A DNA stretch of 17,327 nucleotides from Fusobacteriaceae bacterium (GCA_016938425.1 JAFGUR010000180.1:1-17327); one strand, 5' to 3'. Shown: positions 1-6,887, counted from the first letter of the stretch. The notes: generated by a model from the sequence alone, not told the origin. Made by a program: numbers and translations.

Positions 1-117
1 CTGAACCAACCGCAAGGAAGTATCCTCGCCACTCCATAATTCGACTAAAGACTTAAAAGCCTAAGTCTCATTAAAACCAATAAAAATCTTACTTGTATTA
101 CTTTTAGCTGTATACAT
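1..117 (-). other. Non-coding left edge with two hairpins; possible IS200/IS605 relic
   Basis: No intact gene is visible. Two potential hairpins are present: 49-68 (7-bp perfect arms AGACTTA/TAAGTCT, 6-nt loop) and 12-29 (7-bp stem GCGAGGA/TCCTTGC on the minus strand, including one G-U pair that forms only in minus-strand RNA). On the minus strand an 18-codon frame opens at ATG 117 and stops at 61; after the stop the same frame reads on to the edge, with residues such as SGEDTSLRLVQ. That resembles the degenerate tails of TnpB proteins as I remember them, but no zinc-finger or RuvC-like part is present. It may be a decayed transposon end or a small structured RNA. Weak call. Confidence 0.25.
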
Positions 118-162
118 ATATTTTTTTAGTTTTACAACTAGCTATAATCTAATCTTACAATT

Positions 163-183
163 AAAAAGGGCTAATTAAGCCCT
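163..183 (-). terminator. Rho-independent terminator of the hpt-khpA operon
   Basis: On the minus strand a 6-bp stem AGGGCT/AGCCCT (178-183 with 167-172) closes a 5-nt loop and is followed by a short T run (167-163). It begins within the stop codon of khpA, so it ends the seven-gene minus-strand operon. Confidence 0.75.
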
Positions 184-433
184 AGTCTACAAATTCAACA
201 TTTACGTTTAACTTATCTTTAACCCCTGCAGCTTGTAAAACTCCTCTAATTGCATTGGCTGTTAAACCATTTTTACCAATTACTTTTCCTAATTCTCCAT
301 CAGTAACTTTGACTTTTAAAACTATAGTATCATCTTTTTCCATAGTTCTAATAGAAATTCCTTCCTTACTTTCCACAATTTCTTCAAGGATGAATTTAAG
401 TAAATCTTCTAATTTTTTAATTACTTCTGTCAT
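182..433 (-). CDS. khpA: KH-domain RNA-binding protein KhpA
   Basis: An 83-residue single KH domain protein of the KhpA (YlqC) type. The GXXG loop that grips single-stranded RNA is G53-K-N-G56, preceded by the typical VTDGELGKVI strand and followed by helix TANAIRGVL. Length is normal for the family. KhpA usually works as a cytoplasmic RNA chaperone, often as a heterodimer with KhpB/Jag; no khpB is in the window. ATG 433 overlaps the thioesterase stop as TAATG, with Shine-Dalgarno AGAGGAGA upstream, so translation is probably coupled. It is the last gene of the operon, directly before the terminator. Confidence 0.9.
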   Translation of the reverse strand: MTEVIKKLEDLLKFILEEIVESKEGISIRTMEKDDTIVLKVKVTDGELGKVIGKNGLTANAIRGVLQAAGVKDKLNVNVEFVD

Positions 434-825
434 TATTTCTCCTCTTTAATCTTCAAAAATATGTCATTATCTAATCTTTTCAATTTCCCCATTTTATCTG
501 TAAATACATTAGTACTTTTACTCTCAGCAAAAATCACATTATTTTTATTAAAAAATTTATATAAAAACTTAACTTTTAACTTTGTAAACTCTTCTATAGA
601 TACATCTATAATTACTTCTTCATCATAAGAAACAGGATTTATGTATTTTATACTTAAATCCAATACAGGAAGCATTATTCCTGAGTCTTCTAGCTCTTTA
701 TAACTCATTCCTCTTACTCTTAACCACTCTGTTCTAGCTTTTTCCATCCAAAATAAAAAATTTGCATGATAAACTCTTCCCATTTGGTCAGTTTCATTAT
801 AATAGACTCTATGCTTTATCTGCAT
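433..825 (-). CDS. ybgC: YbgC/FadM-type hotdog acyl-CoA thioesterase
   Basis: A 130-residue hotdog-fold thioesterase. The N-terminal signature is clear: VYYNETDQMGRVYHANF, with the catalytic Asp in ETD, followed by a helix W-MEKARTEWLR typical of the YbgC/4-hydroxybenzoyl-CoA thioesterase family. It should hydrolyse short acyl-CoA thioesters in the cytoplasm; the physiological substrate cannot be read from sequence. I chose ATG 825; an in-frame TTG at 831 would add two residues. Neither start has a strong Shine-Dalgarno, and both lie inside the end of pdxJ (17-nt overlap from ATG 825), so translation probably depends on coupling to pdxJ. Gene order pdxJ-thioesterase-khpA fits a housekeeping cluster. 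Confidence 0.88.
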   Translation of the reverse strand: MQIKHRVYYNETDQMGRVYHANFLFWMEKARTEWLRVRGMSYKELEDSGIMLPVLDLSIKYINPVSYDEEVIIDVSIEEFTKLKVKFLYKFFNKNNVIFAESKSTNVFTDKMGKLKRLDNDIFLKIKEEK

Positions 826-1540
826 TGTCAATCAATTCTTTCATCTCAGAAACAGCTTTTTCCATTCCTACAAAAACTGCTCTTGCTACAATTGAATGAC
901 CTATATTTAATTCTACCAAGTCTTTTATCCTTGCAATAGCTGTTACATTTTTATAATCAAGTCCGTGTCCAGCATTTACTCTTAATCCTAAAACCTTTGC
1001 TGCTCTTGTTGCCTCTTCTATATGTTTTAACTCTTCTTTTTGCTCTACTTCTGTTAATGAATCAGCATATTTTCCTGTATGAATCTCTACAAAATCTGCA
1101 CCAATTTCTTTTGCAACTTTCATTGCTTCTACCTTTGGATCTATAAATAAAGATATTGGTATATTTTTTGTTTTCAATCTTTGAATAGCAGCCTTTGTAT
1201 TTTCTCTAACTGCTTCATCAAGTATATTTAATCCACCTTCTGTTGTTAATTCTTGTCTTTTTTCTGGTACTAATGTTACCATATCAGGAACAACTTCAAG
1301 GGCTATATTTATTATCTCTTCTGAAATAGCCATTTCTAAATTTAATCTTGTTGATACTACTTGTCTCAAAAGTCTTACATCTGCATCTTGAATATGTCTT
1401 CTGTCTTCTCTAAGATGAATTGTAATTCCTTCAGCTCCAGCCATTTCTGCAATTACTGCTGCCCTTACTAAATTTGGTTCTTTGGCAAGTCTAGCTTGTC
1501 TTAATGTTGCTACATGATCAATATTAACGCCTAATTTCAT
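809..1540 (-). CDS. pdxJ: Pyridoxine 5'-phosphate synthase PdxJ
   Basis: A 243-residue TIM-barrel enzyme that condenses 1-deoxy-D-xylulose 5-phosphate with 3-amino-2-oxopropyl phosphate to pyridoxine 5'-phosphate (DXP-dependent vitamin B6 pathway). The N-terminal signature GVNIDHVATLRQAR, the IHLREDRRHI stretch (residues 41-50), the conserved Glu in NLEM (E69) and NAGHGL (H192) are all intact. The length equals the usual family length. I start it at ATG 1540, which has Shine-Dalgarno AAGGAG about 6 nt upstream and overlaps the preceding stop as TAATG; an upstream in-frame ATG at 1558 would add six residues that do not match the family. No other B6 pathway gene is in the window. Confidence 0.96.
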   Translation of the reverse strand: MKLGVNIDHVATLRQARLAKEPNLVRAAVIAEMAGAEGITIHLREDRRHIQDADVRLLRQVVSTRLNLEMAISEEIINIALEVVPDMVTLVPEKRQELTTEGGLNILDEAVRENTKAAIQRLKTKNIPISLFIDPKVEAMKVAKEIGADFVEIHTGKYADSLTEVEQKEELKHIEEATRAAKVLGLRVNAGHGLDYKNVTAIARIKDLVELNIGHSIVARAVFVGMEKAVSEMKELIDNADKA

Positions 1541-1779
1541 TATAATTCTCCTTTCCAAAAACCTTCTTCTATAACTTTAACAAAAACATTTCTCTTATTT
1601 AAATCTTCCAAAACCCCATCAACATCATTTTTACATGTATCAATAGTTATAATTTTTATAAGCCCCTTATTAGCATCTAAAGTTCTTACTATTCCTAATC
1701 CTTCATATGCTTCCATAATTTTATTAATAAAATCTATATGTTTTTTTTCTGTTTGAATAAAATATTCATAGCTTTTCAC
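1540..1779 (-). CDS. DUF4911-like small conserved protein
   Basis: A 79-residue soluble protein without signal peptide or membrane segment. It resembles the DUF4911 family, small alpha/beta proteins of unknown function often found beside rsmA in Fusobacteria and Clostridia; this assignment comes from memory of the family and context. The sequence alternates short strands and helices (EYFIQ, IDFINKIMEAYEG, GLIKIITIDT, VLEDLNKR, VFVKVIEEG). It starts with GTG at 1779, only 3 nt after the rsmA stop, with an AGGTAG-like Shine-Dalgarno within the rsmA end. It ends in a TAATG overlap with pdxJ. Function unknown. Confidence 0.75.
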   Translation of the reverse strand: MKSYEYFIQTEKKHIDFINKIMEAYEGLGIVRTLDANKGLIKIITIDTCKNDVDGVLEDLNKRNVFVKVIEEGFWKGEL

Positions 1780-1782
1780 AGT

Positions 1783-2577
1783 CTACCTACCTTTTAAAAG
1801 CAAAATTAACTTTATAAAATCATTTATACTAAATTCTTCTGCTCTCATATTTCCAGAGAACCCATTTTTTTCTAATAATTCTTTTAAATCTGTTTTATTT
1901 ATTCCTAATCCACTAAGATTATTCAAAATGTTTTTTCTCTTATTTGAAAAAGCCATTTTTACATATTTAAAAAACTCTTGTTCCTCTACTTTATTTTCAA
2001 AGGGATTTTCTTTAAATAGATTTATTGACATAAATGCTGAATCTACCTTTGGTGGTGGTGTAAAAAATTCTTTTGGAATAGTAAATAAATAATTAGCTTC
2101 TCCAAAGTATTCTACACTTAATGTTAAAACAGATCTTTCTTTACCATTTTTAGCACAAACTCTTTCTGCTACTTCTTTTTGTACCATAATAAATATATCT
2201 TGAACATATTCTTTATTTTCAATTAATTTATTTATAATTGGTGAAGTTATGTAATAAGGAATGTTTGCTACTACTTTAACTTTTTCTTTTATTTCCTCTT
2301 CAAAATCAAGAGTTAATACATCCTTCATTATTAATTGAAACTTTGGATTATCTCCAAACTTTCTCATCAATATTTTTTCTAAATCTCTATCTATTTCAAC
2401 GCAAATTACTTTCTTTCCAGCGTTTAAAAGAAGCTCTGTTAAAGCTCCTTCTCCTGGTCCAATTTCTAATATTGCTTCATCTGGATTTACTTTAGCAACT
2501 TCCATGATTCTACTTAAAACATCATTTTGATTTGTTAAAAAGTTTTGCCCAAATTTTTTTTTATGGTTAAATGACAT
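1783..2577 (-). CDS. rsmA: 16S rRNA dimethyladenosine transferase RsmA (KsgA)
   Basis: A 264-residue SAM-dependent methyltransferase that dimethylates the two adjacent adenosines in the 3' terminal hairpin of 16S rRNA during late 30S assembly. Landmarks are complete: KKKFGQNFLTN near the N-terminus, SAM motif I EIGPGEGALT (38-47), acidic E61 in motif II, D86 in motif III, and catalytic motif IV NIPYY (105-109). The C-terminal helical domain (about 190-264) contains AFSNKRKNILNNL. ATG 2577 has AGGAGA 7 nt upstream, and the stop codon of the preceding gene is embedded in that Shine-Dalgarno. Confidence 0.96.
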   Translation of the reverse strand: MSFNHKKKFGQNFLTNQNDVLSRIMEVAKVNPDEAILEIGPGEGALTELLLNAGKKVICVEIDRDLEKILMRKFGDNPKFQLIMKDVLTLDFEEEIKEKVKVVANIPYYITSPIINKLIENKEYVQDIFIMVQKEVAERVCAKNGKERSVLTLSVEYFGEANYLFTIPKEFFTPPPKVDSAFMSINLFKENPFENKVEEQEFFKYVKMAFSNKRKNILNNLSGLGINKTDLKELLEKNGFSGNMRAEEFSINDFIKLILLLKGR

Positions 2578-2586
2578 TAAAATCTC

Positions 2587-3063
2587 CTACTTCATTCTGA
2601 TTTCATATTCAATAAAAAAACCTTTTTTTACAAGACTTTCTGCATATATTTCTGCTTCTTCTCTACTTGTAAAATATTTTACTAACTGAATTCTAGCTAA
2701 ATCATTTGATACATTTATTATATTTTTTATACCATTATTCTTCATTTTTAAACTAGCCAAATCAAGTTCTTCCATAGTGTTATAAGGTCTAAGTTGTATA
2801 ATATATTCTATTTTATCTTTAGATAAATATTTTTTTATATCATCTTCATTATCCATAAAATCTTTATCTACAAATTGAACTTTATCAATTTTATTTCCAT
2901 TGATTTTCACACTATAATCTATCCTATCTCCATTTATTGAATAAAATGATAAAAATAGAAAAATAATTAATGATACAAATAATCCAAATAATAGCTTATT
3001 TCTTCTAATTTTTCCTTTTTTACTTACTTCTTTTCTCCAGTTACTGAATGTTCTTAAATTCAT
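2587..3063 (-). CDS. SPOR-like single-pass membrane protein
   Basis: A 158-residue protein with a basic cytoplasmic N-terminus (KEVSKKGKIRRNK), one transmembrane segment at about residues 24-42, and an extracytoplasmic remainder. The last 30 residues (FTSREEAEIYAESLVKKGF) look like the second half of a SPOR repeat, the fold that binds denuded peptidoglycan at division sites, and an earlier YIIQLRPYNTMEELDL stretch could be the first half. The SPOR assignment is inference from pattern; orientation and membrane segment are clear. ATG 3063 has GGAGG about 10 nt upstream. It lies between hpt and rsmA in the operon, 28 nt after hpt. Confidence 0.72.
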   Translation of the reverse strand: MNLRTFSNWRKEVSKKGKIRRNKLLFGLFVSLIIFLFLSFYSINGDRIDYSVKINGNKIDKVQFVDKDFMDNEDDIKKYLSKDKIEYIIQLRPYNTMEELDLASLKMKNNGIKNIINVSNDLARIQLVKYFTSREEAEIYAESLVKKGFFIEYEIRMK

Positions 3064-3091
3064 CTAAATAACGCCTCCAATAATCTAGTTT

Positions 3092-3646
3092 TTATTCACT
3101 TATTGGCCCCATTACCCCAATGTAAGGAAGATTTCTGTATTCTTGTTTAAAATCTAATCCATATCCTAAAACAAATTCATCAGCAATATTAAATCCAACA
3201 AATTGAACATCTACATCTGCCTCTCTTCTTGCCTCTTTGTTTAAAAGTGTGCATAAAGAAATTGATTTTGGTCCACGATTTCCTAAAATTTTCAACACTC
3301 TTTTTAATGTTAATCCCGAATCAATTATATCTTCTATTACTAATACATTTTTACCCATAATAACTTCATCTAAATCTTTAACAATTTTTACTTCTCTTGA
3401 TGTTTCAAATTCATTTCCATAACTTGAAACTGTCATAAAATCCATTTTCATAGGAATTTTAATTTCTCTACATAAATCTGAAAAAAATAAAACAGAGCCT
3501 TTTAATAAACATACCACAATTAGCTCTTCTTCTTTATCTTTATAAAATTTTGTTATTTCTTCTCCAAGCTCTATAACTCTATCTTTTATTTGATTTTCAC
3601 TGAATAAAACTTTTTCTATTCCTTTTTCCCAATTTTTATTTTCCAT
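3092..3646 (-). CDS. hpt: Hypoxanthine phosphoribosyltransferase
   Basis: A 184-residue type I phosphoribosyltransferase of purine salvage, converting hypoxanthine (and usually guanine) plus PRPP to the nucleotide. The PRPP loop VLVIEDIIDSGLTL (101-114) with the two acidic residues is intact, as are the LLKGSVLF loop (48-55), the flexible TVSSYG segment (72-77) and the C-terminal GYGLDFKQEYRNLPYIG. I start it at ATG 3646, with GGAGGT upstream (spacing 12 nt); an upstream in-frame ATG at 3682 would place the Shine-Dalgarno inside the gene. It is the first gene of the minus-strand operon and is divergent from rsgA. Confidence 0.94.
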   Translation of the reverse strand: MENKNWEKGIEKVLFSENQIKDRVIELGEEITKFYKDKEEELIVVCLLKGSVLFFSDLCREIKIPMKMDFMTVSSYGNEFETSREVKIVKDLDEVIMGKNVLVIEDIIDSGLTLKRVLKILGNRGPKSISLCTLLNKEARREADVDVQFVGFNIADEFVLGYGLDFKQEYRNLPYIGVMGPISE

Positions 3647-3684
3647 TTTTATAAAAAAACCTCCAAAAATTTGTATACTCATTT

Positions 3685-3713
3685 AGTCTATCACATTCAA
3701 CTTTTTTTAACAA
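3685..3713 (-). promoter_or_regulatory. Candidate promoter of the hpt operon
   Basis: Minus strand: -35 TTGTTA (3713-3708), 17-nt spacer, -10 TAGACT (3690-3685), putting transcription start near 3678, just upstream of the hpt Shine-Dalgarno. A second overlapping option is TTGAAT/TATACA (3700-3672), but its start would leave almost no leader before the Shine-Dalgarno. Both match consensus at 4 of 6 positions per box, so the exact boxes are uncertain. Confidence 0.45.
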
Positions 3714-3722
3714 GAGTTTTTG

Positions 3723-3751
3723 TTGATATTTTTCATGGTTCATGCTATATT
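3723..3751 (+). promoter_or_regulatory. Promoter of rsgA-rpe-marR
   Basis: -35 TTGATA (3723-3728), 17-nt spacer, -10 TATATT (3746-3751), each matching the sigma-70 consensus at five of six positions. Transcription start is expected near 3758. This excludes the in-frame ATG at 3755 as the start codon of rsgA. Confidence 0.7.
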
Positions 3752-3805
3752 ATTATGGGAATTCGTGTTATTATCCTTTTTTTGTTAAATAAAATTTTTA
3801 TTGAG

Positions 3806-4690
3806 GTGAATTCTATTAAAGGTGTAGTAGTTAATAAAATACAAGGTTATTATTATGTTGATGTAGAAAATGTTAAATATGAGTGTAAGCTTAAAGGAAA
3901 GTTAAAATTTTTAAATAAGAAAGATAATTGTGTAGTTGGTGATAATGTCTTTATAGAAAATGGCGTTATCAGTGAAATTTATCCTAGAAAAAATATACTA
4001 TACAGGCCTTTAGTCGCTAATCTTTCTAAAATTGTAATCACTTTTGCATGTAAAGATCCTAATTTTGATATTAATAGGTTTAATTTAATGTTACTTAATT
4101 CTTTTTTTTACAATGTAAAACCACTTGTTGTAATCAATAAAATCGAGTTATTAACAGATGAAGAATTAAATATTTTTAAAGAATCTTTAGATTTTTTAAA
4201 AAGACTAAATATTAAAGTTATATACATTTCTACTGTTAAGAATACAGGTATCGATTTACTTGAAGCAGAACTTAAAAATTGTATTTCTGCTTTAGGAGGT
4301 CCTAGTGGTGTTGGAAAATCTACAATTATAAATCTATTACAAAATGATATTGTCTTAGAAACTGGTGAAACTAGTAAAAAAACTTCTCGTGGTAGACATA
4401 CTACAAAAGGAACTAATCTTTTAAATTTAAATGTTGGTGGATATATTATAGATACTCCGGGGTTTTCTTCTTTAGACATTCCTCCAATTGAAAGTTCAAG
4501 TGATTTAATTAATTTATTTGAAGAATTTAATGATTATAAATGTAAATTTAACAATTGCATGCATATTAATGAGCCACAATGTGGTGTAAAAAATGCATTA
4601 GAAAAAAATGAAATTTCAAAAGTTAGATATGATTTTTATTGTTATGTATTTAATAATTTGAAAAATGAAAGGTGGAATAAATATGATTAA
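3806..4690 (+). CDS. rsgA: Ribosome small subunit-dependent GTPase RsgA
   Basis: A circularly permuted GTPase that checks late 30S subunit maturation. From GTG 3806 (294 residues): OB-fold about 5-65, then G4 NKIE (111-114), G1 GPSGVGKS (165-172), G2 TTKG (199-202), G3 DTPG (216-219), and a C-terminal zinc site C246, C251, H253, C259. The order G4-G1-G2-G3 is the hallmark of the family. Start choice is awkward: the only good Shine-Dalgarno, GAGGTG (3803-3808), overlaps the GTG itself and is ideally spaced (6 nt) for an ATT codon at 3815, which would give a start like that of relatives (KGVVVNKIQG). An ATG at 3755 lies at or before the probable transcription start. It overlaps rpe by 8 nt. Confidence 0.92.
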   Translation: MNSIKGVVVNKIQGYYYVDVENVKYECKLKGKLKFLNKKDNCVVGDNVFIENGVISEIYPRKNILYRPLVANLSKIVITFACKDPNFDINRFNLMLLNSFFYNVKPLVVINKIELLTDEELNIFKESLDFLKRLNIKVIYISTVKNTGIDLLEAELKNCISALGGPSGVGKSTIINLLQNDIVLETGETSKKTSRGRHTTKGTNLLNLNVGGYIIDTPGFSSLDIPPIESSSDLINLFEEFNDYKCKFNNCMHINEPQCGVKNALEKNEISKVRYDFYCYVFNNLKNERWNKYD

Positions 4691-5315
4691 AGTAGCCCCA
4701 TCAATTTTATCAGCAGATTTCAGCAGATTAGGGGAAGAAATAAAGGCTATAAGTGAAGCAGGTGCACATTATATACATATTGATGTTATGGATGGTCATT
4801 TTGTTCCTAATCTTACATTAGGACCTGCTATTGTTAATTCTATTAGAAAATATAGTGATAAAGTTTTTGATGTTCATTTAATGATGGAAAAACCTGAAAG
4901 ATACATCAAAAATTTTGTTGATGCTGGTGCTGATATTATTGTTGTGCATGTAGAAGCTTGTCCTCATCTTCATAGGGTTATTCAAGAAATTAAAAGTTAT
5001 GGTGTAAAGGCTGGTGTTTCATTAAACCCACATACTCCTGTTGAAATGATAAAACATTTAATTCCTGAACTAGATATGGTTCTTATTATGAGTGTTAACC
5101 CTGGTTTTGGTGGTCAAAGCTTCATTCCTTTTGCTCTTGATAAAATAAAAGCTGTTAGAGCATTGTCCTCAACTATAGATATTGAAGTTGATGGTGGTAT
5201 TGTTGAAGAAACTGGTAAACTCTGTGTAGAGGCTGGTGCTAATGTTCTAGTTGCTGGTTCTTACATTTTTGGAGGAAATTACAAAGAAAGAATTTCTATT
5301 CTTTCAAACTTATAG
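4683..5315 (+). CDS. rpe: Ribulose-phosphate 3-epimerase
   Basis: A 210-residue TIM-barrel enzyme interconverting ribulose 5-phosphate and xylulose 5-phosphate (pentose phosphate pathway). Family signatures are intact: VAPSILSADFSRLGEEI at the N-terminus, HIDVMDGHFVPNLT with metal-binding His/Asp (residues 32-45), DVHLM (63-67), MSVNPGFGGQ and the VDGGI motif with the second catalytic Asp (170). ATG 4683 has AGGTGG about 7 nt upstream and lies inside the end of rsgA, suggesting coupling; an in-frame ATG at 4665 would put the Shine-Dalgarno inside the gene. The rsgA-rpe pair is a common bacterial arrangement. Confidence 0.96.
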   Translation: MIKVAPSILSADFSRLGEEIKAISEAGAHYIHIDVMDGHFVPNLTLGPAIVNSIRKYSDKVFDVHLMMEKPERYIKNFVDAGADIIVVHVEACPHLHRVIQEIKSYGVKAGVSLNPHTPVEMIKHLIPELDMVLIMSVNPGFGGQSFIPFALDKIKAVRALSSTIDIEVDGGIVEETGKLCVEAGANVLVAGSYIFGGNYKERISILSNL

Positions 5316-5325
5316 GAGGTATTAA

Positions 5326-5988
5326 GTGTTTGATAATGTAAATTTAATGATTGAAGAGTTTTACAAGGTATTTTACGAAATAGAAGAATTAATGTTGAAA
5401 CAAGGAATTAAGTGTTTAACAACAACTGAGCTACATGTTATTGAAGCTATTGGAAATTCTGAGCTAACTATGAATGAATTATCTGATAAACTTGGTATAA
5501 CAATGGGAACTGCTACAGTTGCTGTTAATAAATTAAATGATAAAGGTTTTATTAAAAGAGAACGTTCTAATGATGATAGAAGAAAAGTTTTTGTTACTTT
5601 ATCAAAAAAAGGTCTTGAAGCATTAAAATATCACGATCTTTTTCATAAAACTATCATAGCTAAAATTACAAAAGATTTATCGCAAAAAGAATTGGAAGAT
5701 TTTACAAATATTTTTAGTAAAATTTTAAATAACCTTAATAATCAATTGGAATTTATAAGCCCTCAACTTATAACAGAATTCCCTGAAGGTTCTTTAGCAA
5801 AAATTATTGAAATTAAAGGAAGTAAAGGAATTAGAGCTTTCTATAGAGAAAATAATATAAATGAAGGAACGATTGTTAAAATAATAAAAAAAGATAAAAG
5901 TTTTTTAAAATTTGAAATTGATGCTATCGAGGTAGAATTAGATATAGCAGATACTAAAAATTTAGTAGCTGTTAATTATGAAGAATAA
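5326..5988 (+). CDS. MarR-family regulator with C-terminal FeoA-like domain
   Basis: A 220-residue protein. Residues about 30-98 form a MarR winged helix-turn-helix: recognition helix TMGTATVAVNKLNDKGF, wing RERSNDDRRKVFVTLSKKG. The N-terminal part (TTTELHVIEAIG) is close to the FabT-like branch that controls fatty acid synthesis genes in Firmicutes. Residues about 154-216 look like a FeoA/SH3 beta-barrel (EGSLAKIIEIKGSKGIRAF, a NINEGTIVKII segment, then IEVELDIADTKNLVAV), the domain normally attached to DtxR/MntR metal repressors. The fusion is unusual and could give metal or partner sensing. It starts with GTG 5326, AGGAGG 6 nt upstream, the Shine-Dalgarno abutting the rpe stop. Targets unknown. 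Confidence 0.82.
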   Translation: MFDNVNLMIEEFYKVFYEIEELMLKQGIKCLTTTELHVIEAIGNSELTMNELSDKLGITMGTATVAVNKLNDKGFIKRERSNDDRRKVFVTLSKKGLEALKYHDLFHKTIIAKITKDLSQKELEDFTNIFSKILNNLNNQLEFISPQLITEFPEGSLAKIIEIKGSKGIRAFYRENNINEGTIVKIIKKDKSFLKFEIDAIEVELDIADTKNLVAVNYEE

Positions 5989-5998
5989 AAGTTAATAG

Positions 5999-6036
5999 AA
6001 AAGACAAACTTCAAGTTAGAGTTTGTCTTTTTTATT
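5999..6036 (+). terminator. Terminator after the rsgA-rpe-marR operon
   Basis: Stem AAGACAAACT (6001-6010) / AGTTTGTCTT (6020-6029) with a 9-nt loop, extended by A-T pairs on both sides and followed by a T run. A 10-bp perfect stem directly after the regulator gene. Confidence 0.9.
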
Positions 6037-6290
6037 ATTTATTTTTTTTTACAAAATAGATATAGCAAAAGTAAAGTTTTAGAAAAATTGCGTTATAATC
6101 TACTCAAATTATAGTTGTGATGAAAGTTAAAAAGTTTAAAACTTCAAGTCTCCCTTATTAGAGGGAGATTCGTTTCTAGATTACTAAGTTAATTGCATTG
6201 GGTCAAGTTCTCCTTCTTCTCATGACAAAGGCCTTATAAATTATTGATGTTTAAAGTTTAGGATTTTATAGTTATTTTTTCTAAAATATA
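6037..6290. other. Intergenic region with a strong hairpin; possible transposon-end relic or small RNA
   Basis: No gene is seen. The region contains AAGTTT-A-AAACTT (a 6-1-6 palindrome, about 6132-6144) followed by a 9-bp hairpin at 6147-6170 (AGTCTCCCT/AGGGAGATT, one G-U pair, loop TATTAG). A perfect -10 TATAAT lies at 6094-6099 without a convincing -35. Read on the minus strand, 6130-6215 contains a short frame with the residues GELDPMQLT before the hairpin, which recalls the tail of IS200/IS605 TnpB genes followed by their end hairpin. Both readings are tentative. Confidence 0.3.
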
Positions 6291-6319
6291 TTGACAAGAA
6301 TAATAACCAATGTTATTCT
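6291..6319 (+). promoter_or_regulatory. gpx promoter with an internal dyad
   Basis: -35 TTGACA (6291-6296, perfect), 17-nt spacer, -10 TATTCT (6314-6319). An inverted repeat AGAATAA (6297-6303) / TTATTCT (6313-6319) with a 9-nt spacer fills the whole spacer and overlaps the -10, the position expected for a repressor operator. Transcription start is near 6326, about 34 nt before the gpx ATG. Confidence 0.65.
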
Positions 6320-6359
6320 ATTTTATGCAATTAAATTTTATAAAATGGAGATGATTTTT

Positions 6360-6842
6360 ATGGAATTATATAATTTTAGTGTTAAGGATAAAAGTGGTAA
6401 AGACATTTCTTTAGAAGAATATAAAGGAAAAGTTTTAGTTATTGTAAACACTGCAAGTAAATGTGGACTAACTCCTCAATTTAAAGATTTAGAAGAACTA
6501 TATAAAAAATACAATAAAGATGGTTTAGAAATTTTAGGTTTCCCTTGTAACCAATTTGCCAATCAAGACCCAGCCTCTAATGAAGAAATTCAAGAGTTTT
6601 GCCAATTAAACTATGGAGTTACATTTAAAATTTTCTCTAAAATAGATGTTAATGGCTCTAATGCCCATCCATTATATAATTTTTTAAAGAAAGAGAAAAA
6701 AGGATTATTTGGAAGTGCTATAAAATGGAACTTTACTAAATTTGTTATTGATAAAAATGGTAATGTTATAAAAAGATTTGCCCCTAAAGACTCTCCATTA
6801 AAAATGGAAAGCCTCATTAAAAATTTATTGGAATTGAAATAA
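6360..6842 (+). CDS. gpx: Cys-type glutathione peroxidase-like thiol peroxidase
   Basis: A 160-residue thioredoxin-fold peroxidase that reduces hydrogen peroxide or lipid hydroperoxides. The peroxidatic residue is Cys35 (ASKCGLT), not selenocysteine. Catalytic partners are present: Q69 in FPCNQFANQDP, and W123-N124 in KWNFTKF. Cys81 in EFCQLNYGVTF matches the resolving cysteine of thioredoxin-dependent 2-Cys members such as yeast Gpx3, so thioredoxin rather than glutathione is the likely reductant. I start it at ATG 6360, with GGAG 9 nt upstream; the frame is open back to a TTG at 6291, but that codon is part of the -35 box. It is monocistronic, with its own promoter and terminator. Confidence 0.93.
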   Translation: MELYNFSVKDKSGKDISLEEYKGKVLVIVNTASKCGLTPQFKDLEELYKKYNKDGLEILGFPCNQFANQDPASNEEIQEFCQLNYGVTFKIFSKIDVNGSNAHPLYNFLKKEKKGLFGSAIKWNFTKFVIDKNGNVIKRFAPKDSPLKMESLIKNLLELK

Positions 6843-6850
6843 ATGCTAAG

Positions 6851-6887
6851 GCTGTTGACATAGAATGTCAACAGCTCTTTTTGTTTT
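6851..6887 (+). terminator. gpx terminator
   Basis: An 11-bp perfect stem GCTGTTGACAT (6851-6861) / ATGTCAACAGC (6865-6875), 3-nt loop AGA, then a T-rich run. It begins 8 nt after the gpx stop codon. Confidence 0.93.

Noticed and set aside
3671..3805. N-terminal extension of rsgA back to 3671 or to ATG 3755
   Set aside because: The extension runs through the promoter region, has no Shine-Dalgarno and adds hydrophobic residues not found in the family.
6291..6359. N-terminal extension of gpx to TTG 6291
   Set aside because: The TTG is the first half of the perfect -35 box; ATG 6360 has a good Shine-Dalgarno and fits the family length.
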